64,000 bases of DNA from Bog-159 sp963785255 (GTDB lineage: Bacteria > Acidobacteriota > Terriglobia > Bryobacterales > Bryobacteraceae): NCBI GenBank assembly GCA_963785255.1, contig CAWAUR010000014.1, positions 558,001-622,000 of the forward strand, written 5' to 3'. Of this stretch, positions 25,221 through 34,509 are shown piece after piece (position 1 is the first letter of the stretch; every line of letters starts with the position of its first letter). The notes under the pieces were generated by a model, which was given only the letters and a program-made list of their open reading frames with translations, did not search any database and had not been told where the DNA came from. The translations under genes and the position numbers were made by a program.

Positions 25221-26126
25221 TTAAACCACCAGGACCGCATCCGCGCCCGCCGCCAGGGATCTCTCCAGGGCTTCCTGCGCGCGCGCCAACAGGGAATCCT
25301 TAGTATCTTCGAGCCGGACCATGCTTCCGCCCATGGATGCAGTGAACGACAGCCGGTCTCCCCACCACGGCACGGCCGCCAGGGATACCAGTCGCTTCAA
25401 CCGCTCGGCGCAGACCCGCAGGCCGTCCGCGGCGGGGCACACCACCAGCACGGCGAAGCGATCCTCCCCCAAGCGCCCTACCATATCTTCAGGGCGCGTG
25501 CCGCCCGCAAGCGTTTGGGCCGTGGCCCACAGCACCTCGTTCACCGCCTGGCAACCGTAAACCCGCCGCAAGTGAGGCAGATTGTCGATGGCCACTGCCA
25601 GCGCCCCGAACGAGATTTGAGAAGCGGCAAACGATTCCATCGCTTTGGCCAGCACGGCCAACGTGCCGCCGCCGTCTGCGACTCCGGTGATGCTATCGAT
25701 CGAAACCTGCTCCGGACGGCTCGGCCGTCGCCTGTCCGCGTGCTGGAAGGAACGTTCCTCGAAGATCTCGGCCGCGCCAATGATGACTCCAAACTCGTCC
25801 CGCAGCGGAATCGACCGCACCCGCACAGGCACCCTTTGCCCCTGTTTATGGCGCAGAAAGATGTGAGCTTCCCGGGGCCGCCCATCCTGCATGGTGTAAG
25901 CCATCGGGCAATCGCCTCCGCAGAGCGCCAGATGGTTTTCATCGCAATGCATCAGAAGATTATCGTGGCAGAGATGCCCGATCACCTCCTGGCCCAGATA
26001 ACCTGTAATACGTTCCGCGCTAGCGTTCCAGAATACGATCTGCCGTTTCCGGTCTGTCAGATAGATCCCGTTTGGGGAGTCCTCAACAAGCGCGCGGAAG
26101 ATATCCGGATTCAATTCCAAATCCAT
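25221..26126 (-). CDS. PAS sensor with degenerate GGDEF domain
   Basis: A 301-residue protein. The PAS domain (about residues 5-130) has the Cys/His-rich stretch HCDENHLALCGGDCPMAYT, seen in a subgroup of PAS-GGDEF proteins and possibly able to bind metal or sense redox state. The C-terminal half (about 140-300) has the diguanylate-cyclase fold, but the active-site turn reads GRLGEDRFAVLV in place of R(G)GGDEF, so cyclase activity is doubtful. No inhibitory RxxD site is evident. It is the first gene of the operon with motA and motB, which suggests control of motility; it may bind nucleotide without making c-di-GMP. Confidence 0.85.
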   Translation of the reverse strand: MDLELNPDIFRALVEDSPNGIYLTDRKRQIVFWNASAERITGYLGQEVIGHLCHDNLLMHCDENHLALCGGDCPMAYTMQDGRPREAHIFLRHKQGQRVPVRVRSIPLRDEFGVIIGAAEIFEERSFQHADRRRPSRPEQVSIDSITGVADGGGTLAVLAKAMESFAASQISFGALAVAIDNLPHLRRVYGCQAVNEVLWATAQTLAGGTRPEDMVGRLGEDRFAVLVVCPAADGLRVCAERLKRLVSLAAVPWWGDRLSFTASMGGSMVRLEDTKDSLLARAQEALERSLAAGADAVLVV

Positions 26127-26179
26127 GCAACCGTTCTCGATTTTCTATCGGCGGGGAGGGGGAGCCGCTGTAGGCACGC

Positions 26180-26421
26180 TAGGAAACCGCTCCCTGAGGG
26201 AGTGCCCCATGGCCGGCGGCGGGCCACCGAAAGCGATGAGGACCAATTGGAGGGCGGGCACTCCTGCCCGCAGCCGGCTTTAAGCCGTCCCCCGAGGGGA
26301 CCCCAGGGCAGGATTGCCCACCCTTCAACGGAGCGATCCTTGGGTTTGGGCCGGAATCCCCGGAATCCCCGGCCCAGCAGCAGCAGCAGAGTGCCAGCCG
26401 GGCAGAGTGCCTGCCCCACAG
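26180..26421. repeat. Composite of partial type A and type B repeats
   Basis: The gap between the PAS gene and rplS (about 320 bases) begins with a partial type A unit (aaaccgctccctgagggag), passes through GC-rich inverted segments (gggcgggcactcctgcccgc) and ends with a partial type B unit (gcagagtgcctgccccaca) that runs right up to the rplS -10 box. Confidence 0.5.
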
Positions 26422-26423
26422 GG

Positions 26424-26429
26424 TACAAT
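26424..26429 (+). promoter_or_regulatory. Candidate -10 box of rplS
   Basis: TACAAT lies 19 bases before the L19 start codon, directly after a partial type B repeat. No convincing -35 box is seen in the repeat. Confidence 0.4.
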
Positions 26430-26448
26430 AGAGGATTCGAGTTTCCCC

Positions 26449-26796
26449 ATGAACAACTCCCTGCTGACGAAAGTCATTAACAAGAACAAGCGCACCGACA
26501 TCCCGGTATTTCGTCCCGGCGACACCATTCGCGTGCATGTGAAGATCAAGGAAGGCGACAAGGAGCGCTTGCAGGCCTTTGAAGGCACGGTGATTGCGCG
26601 CAATAACACCGGCATGGGCGAGAGCATCACGGTGCGCAAAGTGAGCTTCGGCCAAGGCGTGGAGCGCATTTTTCCCCTGCATGCCCGCGTGGTGGATCAC
26701 ATCGACGTGGTGCGCACGGGGCGCGTCCGGCGCGCCAAGCTGTATTATCTGCGCGGTTTGAAGGGCAAAGCCGCGCGCCTGCGGGAACGCGAGTAA
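26449..26796 (+). CDS. rplS: Large ribosomal subunit protein bL19
   Basis: Component of the 50S subunit at the 30S interface. The 115-residue protein has the family body: FRPGDTIRVHVKIKEGDKER, AFEGTVIARNNTG, SITVRKVSFGQGVERIFPLH and RRAKLYYLRGLKGKAARL. The start at 26449 fits the normal N-terminus; the longer open frame upstream is repeat sequence. trmD and rimM, common partners, are absent; rnhB follows within 35 bp. Confidence 0.97.
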   Translation: MNNSLLTKVINKNKRTDIPVFRPGDTIRVHVKIKEGDKERLQAFEGTVIARNNTGMGESITVRKVSFGQGVERIFPLHARVVDHIDVVRTGRVRRAKLYYLRGLKGKAARLRERE

Positions 26797-26830
26797 GCCT
26801 CTGGCCTCCCCGCCGTTGGGCCGCATCGCT

Positions 26831-27526
26831 ATGCGCGCCGCACCTCCAGTCACCCATCTCCGCTGCGAAGGAACGCTGGAGCGCGAACTCCGCGCGCGCG
26901 GTTTTCAGGCGGTGGCCGGCGTGGATGAAGTGGGCCGTGGCGCATTATTCGGGCCCGTGGTGGCCGCCGCGGTGATCCTGTCGCCGGACCGCCCGGTGCG
27001 CGGCCTGAACGACAGCAAACAGCTCGAGCCCGAGCGCCGCGAGGTGCTCGCCGGACGCATTCGGGAGCGCGCCGTGGCGTGGTCCGTGGCGGCCGTGGAC
27101 GCCGCCACCATCGACTGGATGAATATCTACCAGGCTTCCCGGCTGGCGATGGAGATGGCCATCGCGCGCCTGACTACCGCACCGGATTTCATCCTCACCG
27201 ATGCCATGCCACTCTCCCTGCGCACGCCGCAGCGTCCCCTGATCAAGGGCGATGCGCAGTGCCACGCCATCGCGGCCGCGTCCATCGTGGCCAAGGTATG
27301 GCGCGACGACCGCATGCGCATCTGGGACGAAATCTTTCCGCAATACGGCTTGGCCAGCCACAAGGGCTACTTCACGCCCGAACATGCCAGGGCGCTTGAA
27401 GAGTACGGACCCACACCTCTGCATCGGCTGAGCTTCGAACCGGTGCGGGAGCGCTGCCTGTTTCCCGTGGATTTCGATCCCTGGGCCGGCGCGCAGCTCG
27501 ATCTGTTTGCCGAGGCGGCATCGTGA
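26831..27526 (+). CDS. rnhB: Ribonuclease HII
   Basis: Cleaves the RNA strand of RNA-DNA hybrids and removes single ribonucleotides from DNA. Motif AGVDEVGRGALFGPVVAAAV near residue 26 carries the first Asp-Glu pair; TDAMPL and the later KVWRDDRM segment supply further acidic residues. HKGYFTPEH is also typical. ATG 26831 gives 231 residues; a TTG at 26816 would add five. It sits in an rplS-rnhB order that is widespread. One oddity: many family members have GRGPLAGPVV where this one has GRGALFGPVV. Confidence 0.94.
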   Translation: MRAAPPVTHLRCEGTLERELRARGFQAVAGVDEVGRGALFGPVVAAAVILSPDRPVRGLNDSKQLEPERREVLAGRIRERAVAWSVAAVDAATIDWMNIYQASRLAMEMAIARLTTAPDFILTDAMPLSLRTPQRPLIKGDAQCHAIAAASIVAKVWRDDRMRIWDEIFPQYGLASHKGYFTPEHARALEEYGPTPLHRLSFEPVRERCLFPVDFDPWAGAQLDLFAEAAS

Positions 27527-27819
27527 CCGAACCGATCCCGGCCCCCGCGCCGCCCCCGGAAGCGCCACGCTATCGCTGGTATCACGTGGTACAGGCTTTG
27601 GTCTTCATTCTGTTCTGCATGACGCTGGGCACGTTCCTGTTGCTTTTCCCCTGGTCGGATCTGTGGGACCGCAGTTTCTTTTCGACGCTGGCGCCCGAAT
27701 GGCGGATGTATTGGGATAACGCCTATCTGCGCGGCGCGGTGAGCGGGCTGGGGCTGGTGAACGTGTATATCTCGATGGCCGAGATCTTCCGGCTGCGGCG
27801 ATTCGCGCAACGTTCGTAA
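27523..27819 (+). CDS. Small membrane protein of unknown function
   Basis: A 98-residue protein starting at GTG inside the rnhB stop (GTGA overlap). A proline-rich N-terminus (PIPAPAPPPEAP) precedes a hydrophobic helix (VQALVFILFCMTLGTFLLLF), and a second, weaker one follows (GAVSGLGLVNVYISMA). No family was recognised. The overlap suggests co-translation with rnhB. Confidence 0.7.
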   Translation: MTEPIPAPAPPPEAPRYRWYHVVQALVFILFCMTLGTFLLLFPWSDLWDRSFFSTLAPEWRMYWDNAYLRGAVSGLGLVNVYISMAEIFRLRRFAQRS

Positions 27820-27820
27820 G

Positions 27821-27940
27821 TTGTGGGGCAGGCACTCTGCCTGCGGCGGCCTCCCAGGCCGCCTTGTCCTGGACAGGCCAGGAGGCCTGTCCCACCGGGC
27901 GGCCTACGAGGCCGCCGCAGGCAAAGGCGCCCGCCTCACA
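27821..27940. repeat. Type B repeat, inverted pair
   Basis: gtggggcaggcactctgcct ... gcggcctacgaggccgccgc, with a partial copy (ggacaggccaggaggcctgt) between. It follows the rplS-rnhB-membrane protein unit and may end its transcription by forming a long GC hairpin, though no T run follows. Confidence 0.7.
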
Positions 27941-27971
27941 AAAGAGTAACGCTCCGCTCCCGGCACGCGCC

Positions 27972-27977
27972 TATAAT
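27972..27977 (+). promoter_or_regulatory. Candidate -10 box
   Basis: A perfect TATAAT lies 20 bases before the GTG start of the following gene. A -35 box is not obvious. Confidence 0.4.
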
Positions 27978-27997
27978 GGATTAACGCTTCAGGGAAC

Positions 27998-28549
27998 GTG
28001 CGACTCGCAATTGTTTTACTAACCTTGGTGTATCCGCTCGTCCGGGCCGCGGAAGCTCCGCTGCATCCGGTCACCGTGTGCGAGGTGTTGCAGAATCTGG
28101 CTGCCTATGACGGCAAAGTGGCCGCGGTCATTGGACGATTCTCACGCCGCGATACCGGCCGCTGGCTGGGCGAACAGAAATGCGCAAAGAAGTTCGTGGC
28201 GGGCGATCAGGTTTGGCCAAACGCCTTCTGGGTGGTGTACGATCCCGCCGATGCGCCTAAGCCACCCGAAGTTCTGGCGGTGAATGCGGTGCAGCTTGCC
28301 CAAAAACTGCGGGAAGTGAAGCTGGGTACGTCGCTCACCAAACTGCCATTTGGCAGCAAGGATTACGACAATTGGGCGGTAATCTACGGACGCATCGAAA
28401 CCCGCAAGGATCTCGTGAGGGTAACTGCCACAGGCACGCGGAAGAATGGCTTTGGCTATGGAGAGTCTTCTCCCGCGCGCCTGGTTTGCCACGGTGACGC
28501 CGTGGTGATTTTCCTAAACGACGATGCTACTGCGCCCGTTTCGCCGTAA
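27998..28549 (+). CDS. Secreted protein of unknown function
   Basis: A 183-residue protein with a signal peptide (MRLAIVLLTLVYPLVRAAEA) from a GTG start. The body contains TVCEVLQNLAAYDGKVAAVI near residue 30, a pattern seen in a set of short acidobacterial secreted proteins, and two cysteines (CEVL, KCAKKF). No enzyme motif is recognised. Its 3' end overlaps the convergent next gene by 23 bases. Confidence 0.7.
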   Translation: MRLAIVLLTLVYPLVRAAEAPLHPVTVCEVLQNLAAYDGKVAAVIGRFSRRDTGRWLGEQKCAKKFVAGDQVWPNAFWVVYDPADAPKPPEVLAVNAVQLAQKLREVKLGTSLTKLPFGSKDYDNWAVIYGRIETRKDLVRVTATGTRKNGFGYGESSPARLVCHGDAVVIFLNDDATAPVSP

Positions 28550-28898
28550 ACTCCTGGCCGGGTTGATCGCCGCCGTCGCGCGTCCTGGTGAACTTGATCT
28601 CGTCGCCGGCCACGGTTCCTTTGTAAATCAACTTGACGGTGTTATCGCCGAATTGCATGGTTTGCGTGAAGGAGATCTGGTCGCCGTCGATTTTGCCGTC
28701 GGAAATGGGCGCCTCTCCGCGGAATCCGCTCACCGTGCCGGTCAGCGTATTGCCATCCGCTTTGAAAGTAAAAGTGGCTTCCCGGGTTTGTCCGTTGCGG
28801 CCCGGCACTTGTGCGGTCCATTTCCCGGTAACATCGGCGGCCAGGGCGGTCAACGCCAACAAGCCGGTCAGAAAGCCTGTCATCATAAGTCTTCGCAT
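28527..28898 (-). CDS. Small secreted protein, probable beta-barrel/lipocalin-like
   Basis: A 123-residue protein with a signal peptide (residues 1-20) and alternating strands: TGKWTAQVPGRNGQ, ATFTFKADGNTLTGTVSG and IKFTRTRDGGDQPGQEFTAK. Such proteins are frequent in acidobacteria and are annotated as hypothetical. It converges on and overlaps the previous gene by 23 bases, so read-through transcripts would be antisense at the 3' ends. Confidence 0.7.
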   Translation of the reverse strand: MRRLMMTGFLTGLLALTALAADVTGKWTAQVPGRNGQTREATFTFKADGNTLTGTVSGFRGEAPISDGKIDGDQISFTQTMQFGDNTVKLIYKGTVAGDEIKFTRTRDGGDQPGQEFTAKRAQ

Positions 28899-29017
28899 GT
28901 CGGAGAGGCGTGCCCGAGGAGTGAAATGTTACGCCGCAACAATGGTTTACAATATCTTAACGGGGTAACTCTCAACGGTTTGCGGTCGTCGTTGCTTCTT
29001 AAGGAATCCCGGAAATC

Positions 29018-32000
29018 TTGCCTAAGTATCGTCCTTTAGTCCTCGCATTCTTAGCCGCCGGCACGTCGCTTTATGCTCAAAGCGGGTTCGTGAAATCCGC
29101 GAACCAGCCCATACCCGGCGCTACCGTGACGGCCACTGCCGGCAGCCAGAAACTCGTTACCACTACCGACCAGACCGGACATTTCGCATTCGCCGGATTA
29201 CCCGCGGGCGAATGTTCCATTGAAGTTCGCATGTTCGGCTTCGAGCCGGCCAATAAGAAATCCAATTGCACGGACGCTGCGAAGATCGATTTTACGCTGC
29301 AGTTGCAGGAATCGCCGATCGCCCAACGCATGGCGCGCATGGGCGGCGCACAAGGCGCGGGCAATCAGCTTGAATCCCAATTACAGAGCGAGATGACCGC
29401 CCCTGAAGCGGGGACGCCTGCGGCGGCGGCTCCCGGCGCGGGTCCCGTGGATGGCCAGAACAGCAGCGAAGCGTTTCAGGTTTCGGGCAGCTTGAGCCAG
29501 GGACTGGCGCAAAACGCGGCTCCCGATTTCTTCATGATGGGTGGTCCGGGCCAATTTGGCGGCCCCGGTGGTCCCCCGCCGGGTGGCGACTTCGGCGGTG
29601 GTCCTCCAGGAGGCGGCCCGGGCGGTCCCGCAGGCGGGTTTGGTGGGGGAGGCTTCGGCGGGCGCGGCGGCGGCGGGTTTGCCCGAGGCGGCGGTAATCG
29701 CGGCCCAGGCCAAGGCCGTCCCGGCGCGCAGTTTGGCAATCGCCGGGCCCCCAGCCAGATCCACGGCATGATGTTTATTACGCTGGCTAATTCGGTGGTG
29801 AATGCCGAGCCGTTTTCCATCACGGGACAGGCAGTGCCGCAGCCGCCTTACGCCAGCGCCCGCTTCGGCTTCCTGGTGGGCGGACCGCTGGTGATTCCCA
29901 AGATCGTCAAAGATACCTCGACTTTCTTCTACCTGAACTACACCGGCACGCGCTCCCGCCAGCCTTACTCCGCGGTGGAGACAGTGCCGACCGCGCAGGA
30001 ACGCATGGGAGACTTTTCGCAGTTACTCACCACCACGCAACCCGCGCAGATCTTCGCCCCTGGTACGAACATGGCCTACCAGGGCAATGTCATTCCACAA
30101 ACCTTACTGAATCCGATCGCCCTCAAGTTACTGAACTATTTTCCTCAGCCGAATCAGCCTGGCTTGGTGTATAACTATCAGTACTTCGCTTCCCCGCCCA
30201 ATAATACCGATAACTTCAACGGGCGCGCCATGCGTAATTTGAATCAGAAGGATCGCCTGGCATACCATATATCTTTCCAGCGCCGCGACGCCGATAACGC
30301 GCAGCCCTTCGCCTTCTTCGATACCATCGGCGGGTACGGCATTCAGACGGATCTGACGTGGACGCATAACTTCGCGCCCACCACGATTCTAAGTTCCATG
30401 GTGTCGTTCAACCGGAACCGGAGTCAGACGACTCCATTTTTCGCCTATGGAGCGAACGTAGCCGCGGAACTGGGCATTGAGGGCACTTCCACAAATCCGG
30501 TGGATTACGGTCCGCCTAACTTGAATTTCACGAATTTCGGCGCGCTCAGCGATGGGCAGCCGGTGCTGACGCGCAATCAGAGCCAAAGCCTGAACGAAAG
30601 TGTGATCCTGGCGCGCGGCAAGCACACTGTCACGATAGGCGGCACGTATGGCCGAAACGACACCAGCGCCAGCACGCAGCAGAACGGACGCGGCATCTTC
30701 AACTTCACCGGCCAGGCTACCAGCGAGATCGGCGCCAACGGCTTACCCATCCAGGGAACCGGTTCCGATTTCGCCGATTTTCTGCTCGGCATGCCGCAAT
30801 CCGCTTCCATCCAATACAGTCCGGCGATGTATTTCACACAGAATGTCTGGAACGGTTACTTGCTCGACGATTGGAAAGTAAGTGCCAACCTTACTTTGAA
30901 CCTGGGGCTGCGCTACGAAATCTTCCAGCCCTTGCAGGAGAAGTACAACGAGATGGCTAACCTGGACATCGCGCCGGGTTTCGCCAACGTAGCGGTGGTT
31001 GCGCCTTCCATTCCCGGGCCGTACTCAGGCGCGTTTCCTCCCGGTTTGATCGACACCGATTATCGGGATATCTCGCCGCGTGTGGGACTGGCTTATAAAG
31101 TGCCGTTCATCAAGCGCTCGACTATTATTCGCGCGGGCTATGGAGTCTATTACAATGGCCAATCCTATATTCCGTTCGGGCTGGCGCTGGCGCAGGAGCC
31201 GCAGCCGCCGGGCTTACCGCCCTTCGCGGTATCCAAAAGCGTGAATACCAGCCCGGAGGCTCCACTTACTCTGGCAACTGGTTTGGTGTCGGTATCTCCT
31301 TTGGCGATTACGAATACCTTTGCCGTGGACCGCTATTATCACACACCTTACGCGCAAACCTGGAATGTAACCATCCAGCATGACTTAGGCAGAGGATTCT
31401 TCATGGAAGTGGGTTATCTGGGCGCCAAGGGCACGGATCTGGATGTTCGAATACTGCCCAATGAAGGGCCGCCCGGCGCATCGTTTGGTTCCGGAACTCA
31501 ACTTGGAAACGCCACGGGATTCACTTACGACTACCCGGTGGGTAACTCGATCTACAACGCCCTGCAGACGCACCTGATGCGCCGTTTCCGCGGCGGCATC
31601 TCCATGAATGCGCGCTATACCTTCTCGAGATCCATCGACGATGCGTCCAGCTTCGGCGGAGTTGGAAATACCGTCGCGCAGAACTGGCTCGATCTGGCGG
31701 CCGAGCGCGGCCTATCCAGCTTCAATCGCACGAATGTATTCACCATGAGCTGGGTGTATACTTCGCCCTTCGGCAATCCGAACTCGCGTTACGCTTCCAG
31801 TGGCTGGGGGGGCCGTCTGTTGCGCAACTGGTCGCTAAGCGGCGGCGTCACCGCCGAGACCGGAACGCCGCTGACCGCGCGTGTTCTGGGCAACGACGTG
31901 CAACTCGCTCAGACCGGCGGCATAGGCAGCGAGCGCGCCGATGCCACCGGCCTGCCGGTAACGAATGGCAGCGGTTTTTTCAATCCGGCCGCCTTCATAG

Positions 32001-32263
32001 TGCCGCCCGCGGGCCAGTTCGGCAATGCCGGGCGGAACACTATTCCGGGTCCCAATCTAGTTTCGGTAAACCTGGCGTTCGGGCGGTCGTTCCAGTTCGG
32101 CGATACGCGCCGCCGGCTGGAGTTTCGCGCGGAAGCCAATAACGTGTTGAATCAGGTCAACTATTCGAACGTCCAGACGGTGGTGAATTCCGTGAACTAT
32201 GGCCTGCCGATTTCCGCGGGCGCCATGCGTACTTTGGATATTGTGATGAGGTTCCGGTTTTGA
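29018..32263 (+). CDS. Oar-like TonB-dependent receptor with carboxypeptidase-regulatory domain
   Basis: Outer-membrane transporter-like protein, 1081 residues from a TTG start with AAGGA thirteen bases upstream. Residues 1-20 form a signal peptide; about 22-95 is a carboxypeptidase regulatory (CarbR) domain (PGATVTATAGSQKLVTTTDQ, GLPAGECSIEVRMFGFEP). Residues about 170-245 form a Gly/Pro-rich, low-complexity stretch of GGG and GGP runs. The barrel follows, with DRLAYHISFQRRD, LTLNLGLRYEIFQP and a C-terminal aromatic end (IVMRFRF). A normal plug domain is not clear. Substrate unknown; such receptors typically import glycans or peptides. The stop overlaps the next gene's TTG. Confidence 0.88.
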   Translation: MPKYRPLVLAFLAAGTSLYAQSGFVKSANQPIPGATVTATAGSQKLVTTTDQTGHFAFAGLPAGECSIEVRMFGFEPANKKSNCTDAAKIDFTLQLQESPIAQRMARMGGAQGAGNQLESQLQSEMTAPEAGTPAAAAPGAGPVDGQNSSEAFQVSGSLSQGLAQNAAPDFFMMGGPGQFGGPGGPPPGGDFGGGPPGGGPGGPAGGFGGGGFGGRGGGGFARGGGNRGPGQGRPGAQFGNRRAPSQIHGMMFITLANSVVNAEPFSITGQAVPQPPYASARFGFLVGGPLVIPKIVKDTSTFFYLNYTGTRSRQPYSAVETVPTAQERMGDFSQLLTTTQPAQIFAPGTNMAYQGNVIPQTLLNPIALKLLNYFPQPNQPGLVYNYQYFASPPNNTDNFNGRAMRNLNQKDRLAYHISFQRRDADNAQPFAFFDTIGGYGIQTDLTWTHNFAPTTILSSMVSFNRNRSQTTPFFAYGANVAAELGIEGTSTNPVDYGPPNLNFTNFGALSDGQPVLTRNQSQSLNESVILARGKHTVTIGGTYGRNDTSASTQQNGRGIFNFTGQATSEIGANGLPIQGTGSDFADFLLGMPQSASIQYSPAMYFTQNVWNGYLLDDWKVSANLTLNLGLRYEIFQPLQEKYNEMANLDIAPGFANVAVVAPSIPGPYSGAFPPGLIDTDYRDISPRVGLAYKVPFIKRSTIIRAGYGVYYNGQSYIPFGLALAQEPQPPGLPPFAVSKSVNTSPEAPLTLATGLVSVSPLAITNTFAVDRYYHTPYAQTWNVTIQHDLGRGFFMEVGYLGAKGTDLDVRILPNEGPPGASFGSGTQLGNATGFTYDYPVGNSIYNALQTHLMRRFRGGISMNARYTFSRSIDDASSFGGVGNTVAQNWLDLAAERGLSSFNRTNVFTMSWVYTSPFGNPNSRYASSGWGGRLLRNWSLSGGVTAETGTPLTARVLGNDVQLAQTGGIGSERADATGLPVTNGSGFFNPAAFIVPPAGQFGNAGRNTIPGPNLVSVNLAFGRSFQFGDTRRRLEFRAEANNVLNQVNYSNVQTVVNSVNYGLPISAGAMRTLDIVMRFRF

Positions 32264-34509
32264 GATCCCTGTTTATCTTGAGAAACACGCGCAAAACGGG
32301 GCACGGCCGCGCCGCCACTATCTCGCGAGGTCTTTCTGTTTTTGGTGGCGCGGATACGCGCCCCTTTGCGCTCTTCGCGCTCTTCGCGTTGCTGGTGAGT
32401 CAGCTAAGCTCGCAGCAAACGCCCACATTCAGCAGCACGGCTAACGTGGTGGTAGTGGACGTCACCGTGACCAGCCGCGACGGCAAACCCCTCACGAACC
32501 TGACTAAGAACGACTTTCTGGTCTATGAAGACGGTAAGTTGCAGACCTTGCAAGGCTGCGACTTACAGAAGCTGGATACCAAGCCGCTCGAGCCGATCGC
32601 GGCCCCCAAGACTCTGCAAGTTCGCGAGGCGCCCAAAGCCGCCCCCGCCGCGCCCGCGCCGGCGCCAGAGACACCGCCGCAGAAGCCGGAATTGAAAGAT
32701 CACCGGCTGATCGTGATGCTGTTCGATATCTCGACCATGCAGCCGCAGGAACAGATCCGCTCGGTGGATGCGGCCATCAAATTCCTGGGCACCCAGATGA
32801 CTTCGAGCGACCTGGTCTCCATCATGACCTTCGGCTCGGAGTTGAAGACCGTGCTCGATTTCACGGGCGACCGTGACCAGTTGATTTCCACGCTGCACGC
32901 CTTCCACGTGGGTGAGGCCAGCGAGTTATCCGGCCAGGCGGATACCGGCGCGGATACGCAGGATCTCAGCGGATCGTTCGTGGCCGACGAAACCGAATTC
33001 AACATTTTCAATTCCGACCGGAAACTCGCGGCGCTGGAAGACGCCGCCCGCCGGCTGTCACATTTTCCCGAAAAAAAGGCGCTGGTTTATATCTCGAGCG
33101 GCATCCAGAAAACCGGCGTGGATAATCAGTCGCAGCTTCAAGCCACCGTGAATGCGGCGATTCGCGCCAATGTGGCTTTCTATCCCATCGACGCGCGCGG
33201 TTTGATGGCTACTCCTCCCGGAGGGGACGCCAGCCAGGCGGCTTCCGTGGGATCGAACCTATACAGCGGCTCGGCGCAGACGTCGCTGATGGATAACTTC
33301 CACAACAGCCAGGAAACCCTGGACACGCTGGCCGCCGATACGGGAGGCAAGGCGCTGCTCGATTCCAACGATCTGACACTGGGAATGAGTCAGGTGCAGC
33401 ATGATATGAGCAGTTATTACATACTGACTTACGCCAGCACTAATACCGCCGAGGACGGCAAATACCGCCGCATTCAGGTAAAGCTGGCTCCTAAGTCGGC
33501 TGACTTGAAGGCTAAGTTGGTTTACCGCGAAGGTTACTATGCGCCCACCACGTTCGCCAAGATGACGGGCACCAACAAAGAGGCGCAGCTTCAGGAAGCC
33601 TTGCAGAGCGATAACCCGGTGACCGATCTGCAAATCGCGGTGGAAGTGGATTACTTCCGGTTGTCCAAGACCAAATACTTTGTGCCGGTCACGGTGCGTA
33701 TTCCCGGATCGGCATTGGCGTTCACCAGCAAGGGCGCCAAGGCGGCCACGGAGCTGGACTTTATCGGCGAGATACGGGATGCCCGCGGCAAGGAGGCATC
33801 CGTGGTGCGCGATACCATCCCTGTGAAAGTGACTTCCACCACCGCCGGCGTAGTCACGCGCAAGCAGATCCAATACGACACCGGCTTTACGCTGGGGCCG
33901 GGTAAGTACACTCTGAAATTCGTGGCGCGCGAGAACGGGGAAGGGAAGACGGGCACGTTCGAATCTCCCTTTGTGGTGCCGGATCTGGGCGCGGGAAATG
34001 CGATGCGCTTGAGTTCGGTGATCCTGAGCAATCAGATACAGGCGGTGAAGGAGCAGATTGCGGGCGCCAAGAACGCTAAGAAATTGGTGGCGGAAGATCC
34101 GCTGATCGATGAATCGGGCGAGAAGATCATGCCCAATGTCACACGCGTGTTCCGGCCGGGACAGAAGATGTCGATTTACGTGGAGATGTACGATCCCGGC
34201 ACCATGCAGTTTCCGGGACAGGCGCAAGCGCAGACCCAGGGCGCGGGGATCGCCAGCGTGACGGCTACCGTGGCGTTCTATCAGGGCGATAAAAAGGTGC
34301 TCGAAACGCAGCCCGTACGGGTGAACCGGCTCAACGCCAAGCGTCCGGGCGTGGTGCCGCTGCGGCTGCAGACGCTGCTGAAGGGTCTTCCGGCCGGGCA
34401 ATATGTTTGCCAGGTGAATGTGATCGACCAGCTTGGGCATAAGTTCGCGTTCCCGCGGAGTTCGATCGTGGTGCTGGCCGACGATAATCCCTCGAAGCCC
34501 GCGGCGTGA
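32260..34509 (+). CDS. Secreted VWA-domain protein (VWFA-related acidobacterial type)
   Basis: A 749-residue exported protein with the acidobacterial N-terminal pattern VVVVDVTVTSRDGKPLTNLT, NDFLVYEDGK, then a von Willebrand A domain (about 140-390) with a MIDAS-like motif in VMLFDISTMQ (DxSxx variant). A C-terminal part (about 400-740) contains beta-sandwich-like segments. Its TTG start lies within the stop of the TonB receptor gene (TTGA), so the pair is translationally coupled. The signal region has a repeated FALFALFALLV. The pairing suggests that the two act together at the outer membrane; this is an inference from linkage. Confidence 0.85.
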   Translation: MRSLFILRNTRKTGHGRAATISRGLSVFGGADTRPFALFALFALLVSQLSSQQTPTFSSTANVVVVDVTVTSRDGKPLTNLTKNDFLVYEDGKLQTLQGCDLQKLDTKPLEPIAAPKTLQVREAPKAAPAAPAPAPETPPQKPELKDHRLIVMLFDISTMQPQEQIRSVDAAIKFLGTQMTSSDLVSIMTFGSELKTVLDFTGDRDQLISTLHAFHVGEASELSGQADTGADTQDLSGSFVADETEFNIFNSDRKLAALEDAARRLSHFPEKKALVYISSGIQKTGVDNQSQLQATVNAAIRANVAFYPIDARGLMATPPGGDASQAASVGSNLYSGSAQTSLMDNFHNSQETLDTLAADTGGKALLDSNDLTLGMSQVQHDMSSYYILTYASTNTAEDGKYRRIQVKLAPKSADLKAKLVYREGYYAPTTFAKMTGTNKEAQLQEALQSDNPVTDLQIAVEVDYFRLSKTKYFVPVTVRIPGSALAFTSKGAKAATELDFIGEIRDARGKEASVVRDTIPVKVTSTTAGVVTRKQIQYDTGFTLGPGKYTLKFVARENGEGKTGTFESPFVVPDLGAGNAMRLSSVILSNQIQAVKEQIAGAKNAKKLVAEDPLIDESGEKIMPNVTRVFRPGQKMSIYVEMYDPGTMQFPGQAQAQTQGAGIASVTATVAFYQGDKKVLETQPVRVNRLNAKRPGVVPLRLQTLLKGLPAGQYVCQVNVIDQLGHKFAFPRSSIVVLADDNPSKPAA

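Noticed and set aside
25209..26480. 423-codon plus-strand frame opposite the PAS/GGDEF-like gene
   Set aside because: No ribosome site, no motifs, product Arg/Gln/His-rich; opposite strand carries recognisable domains.
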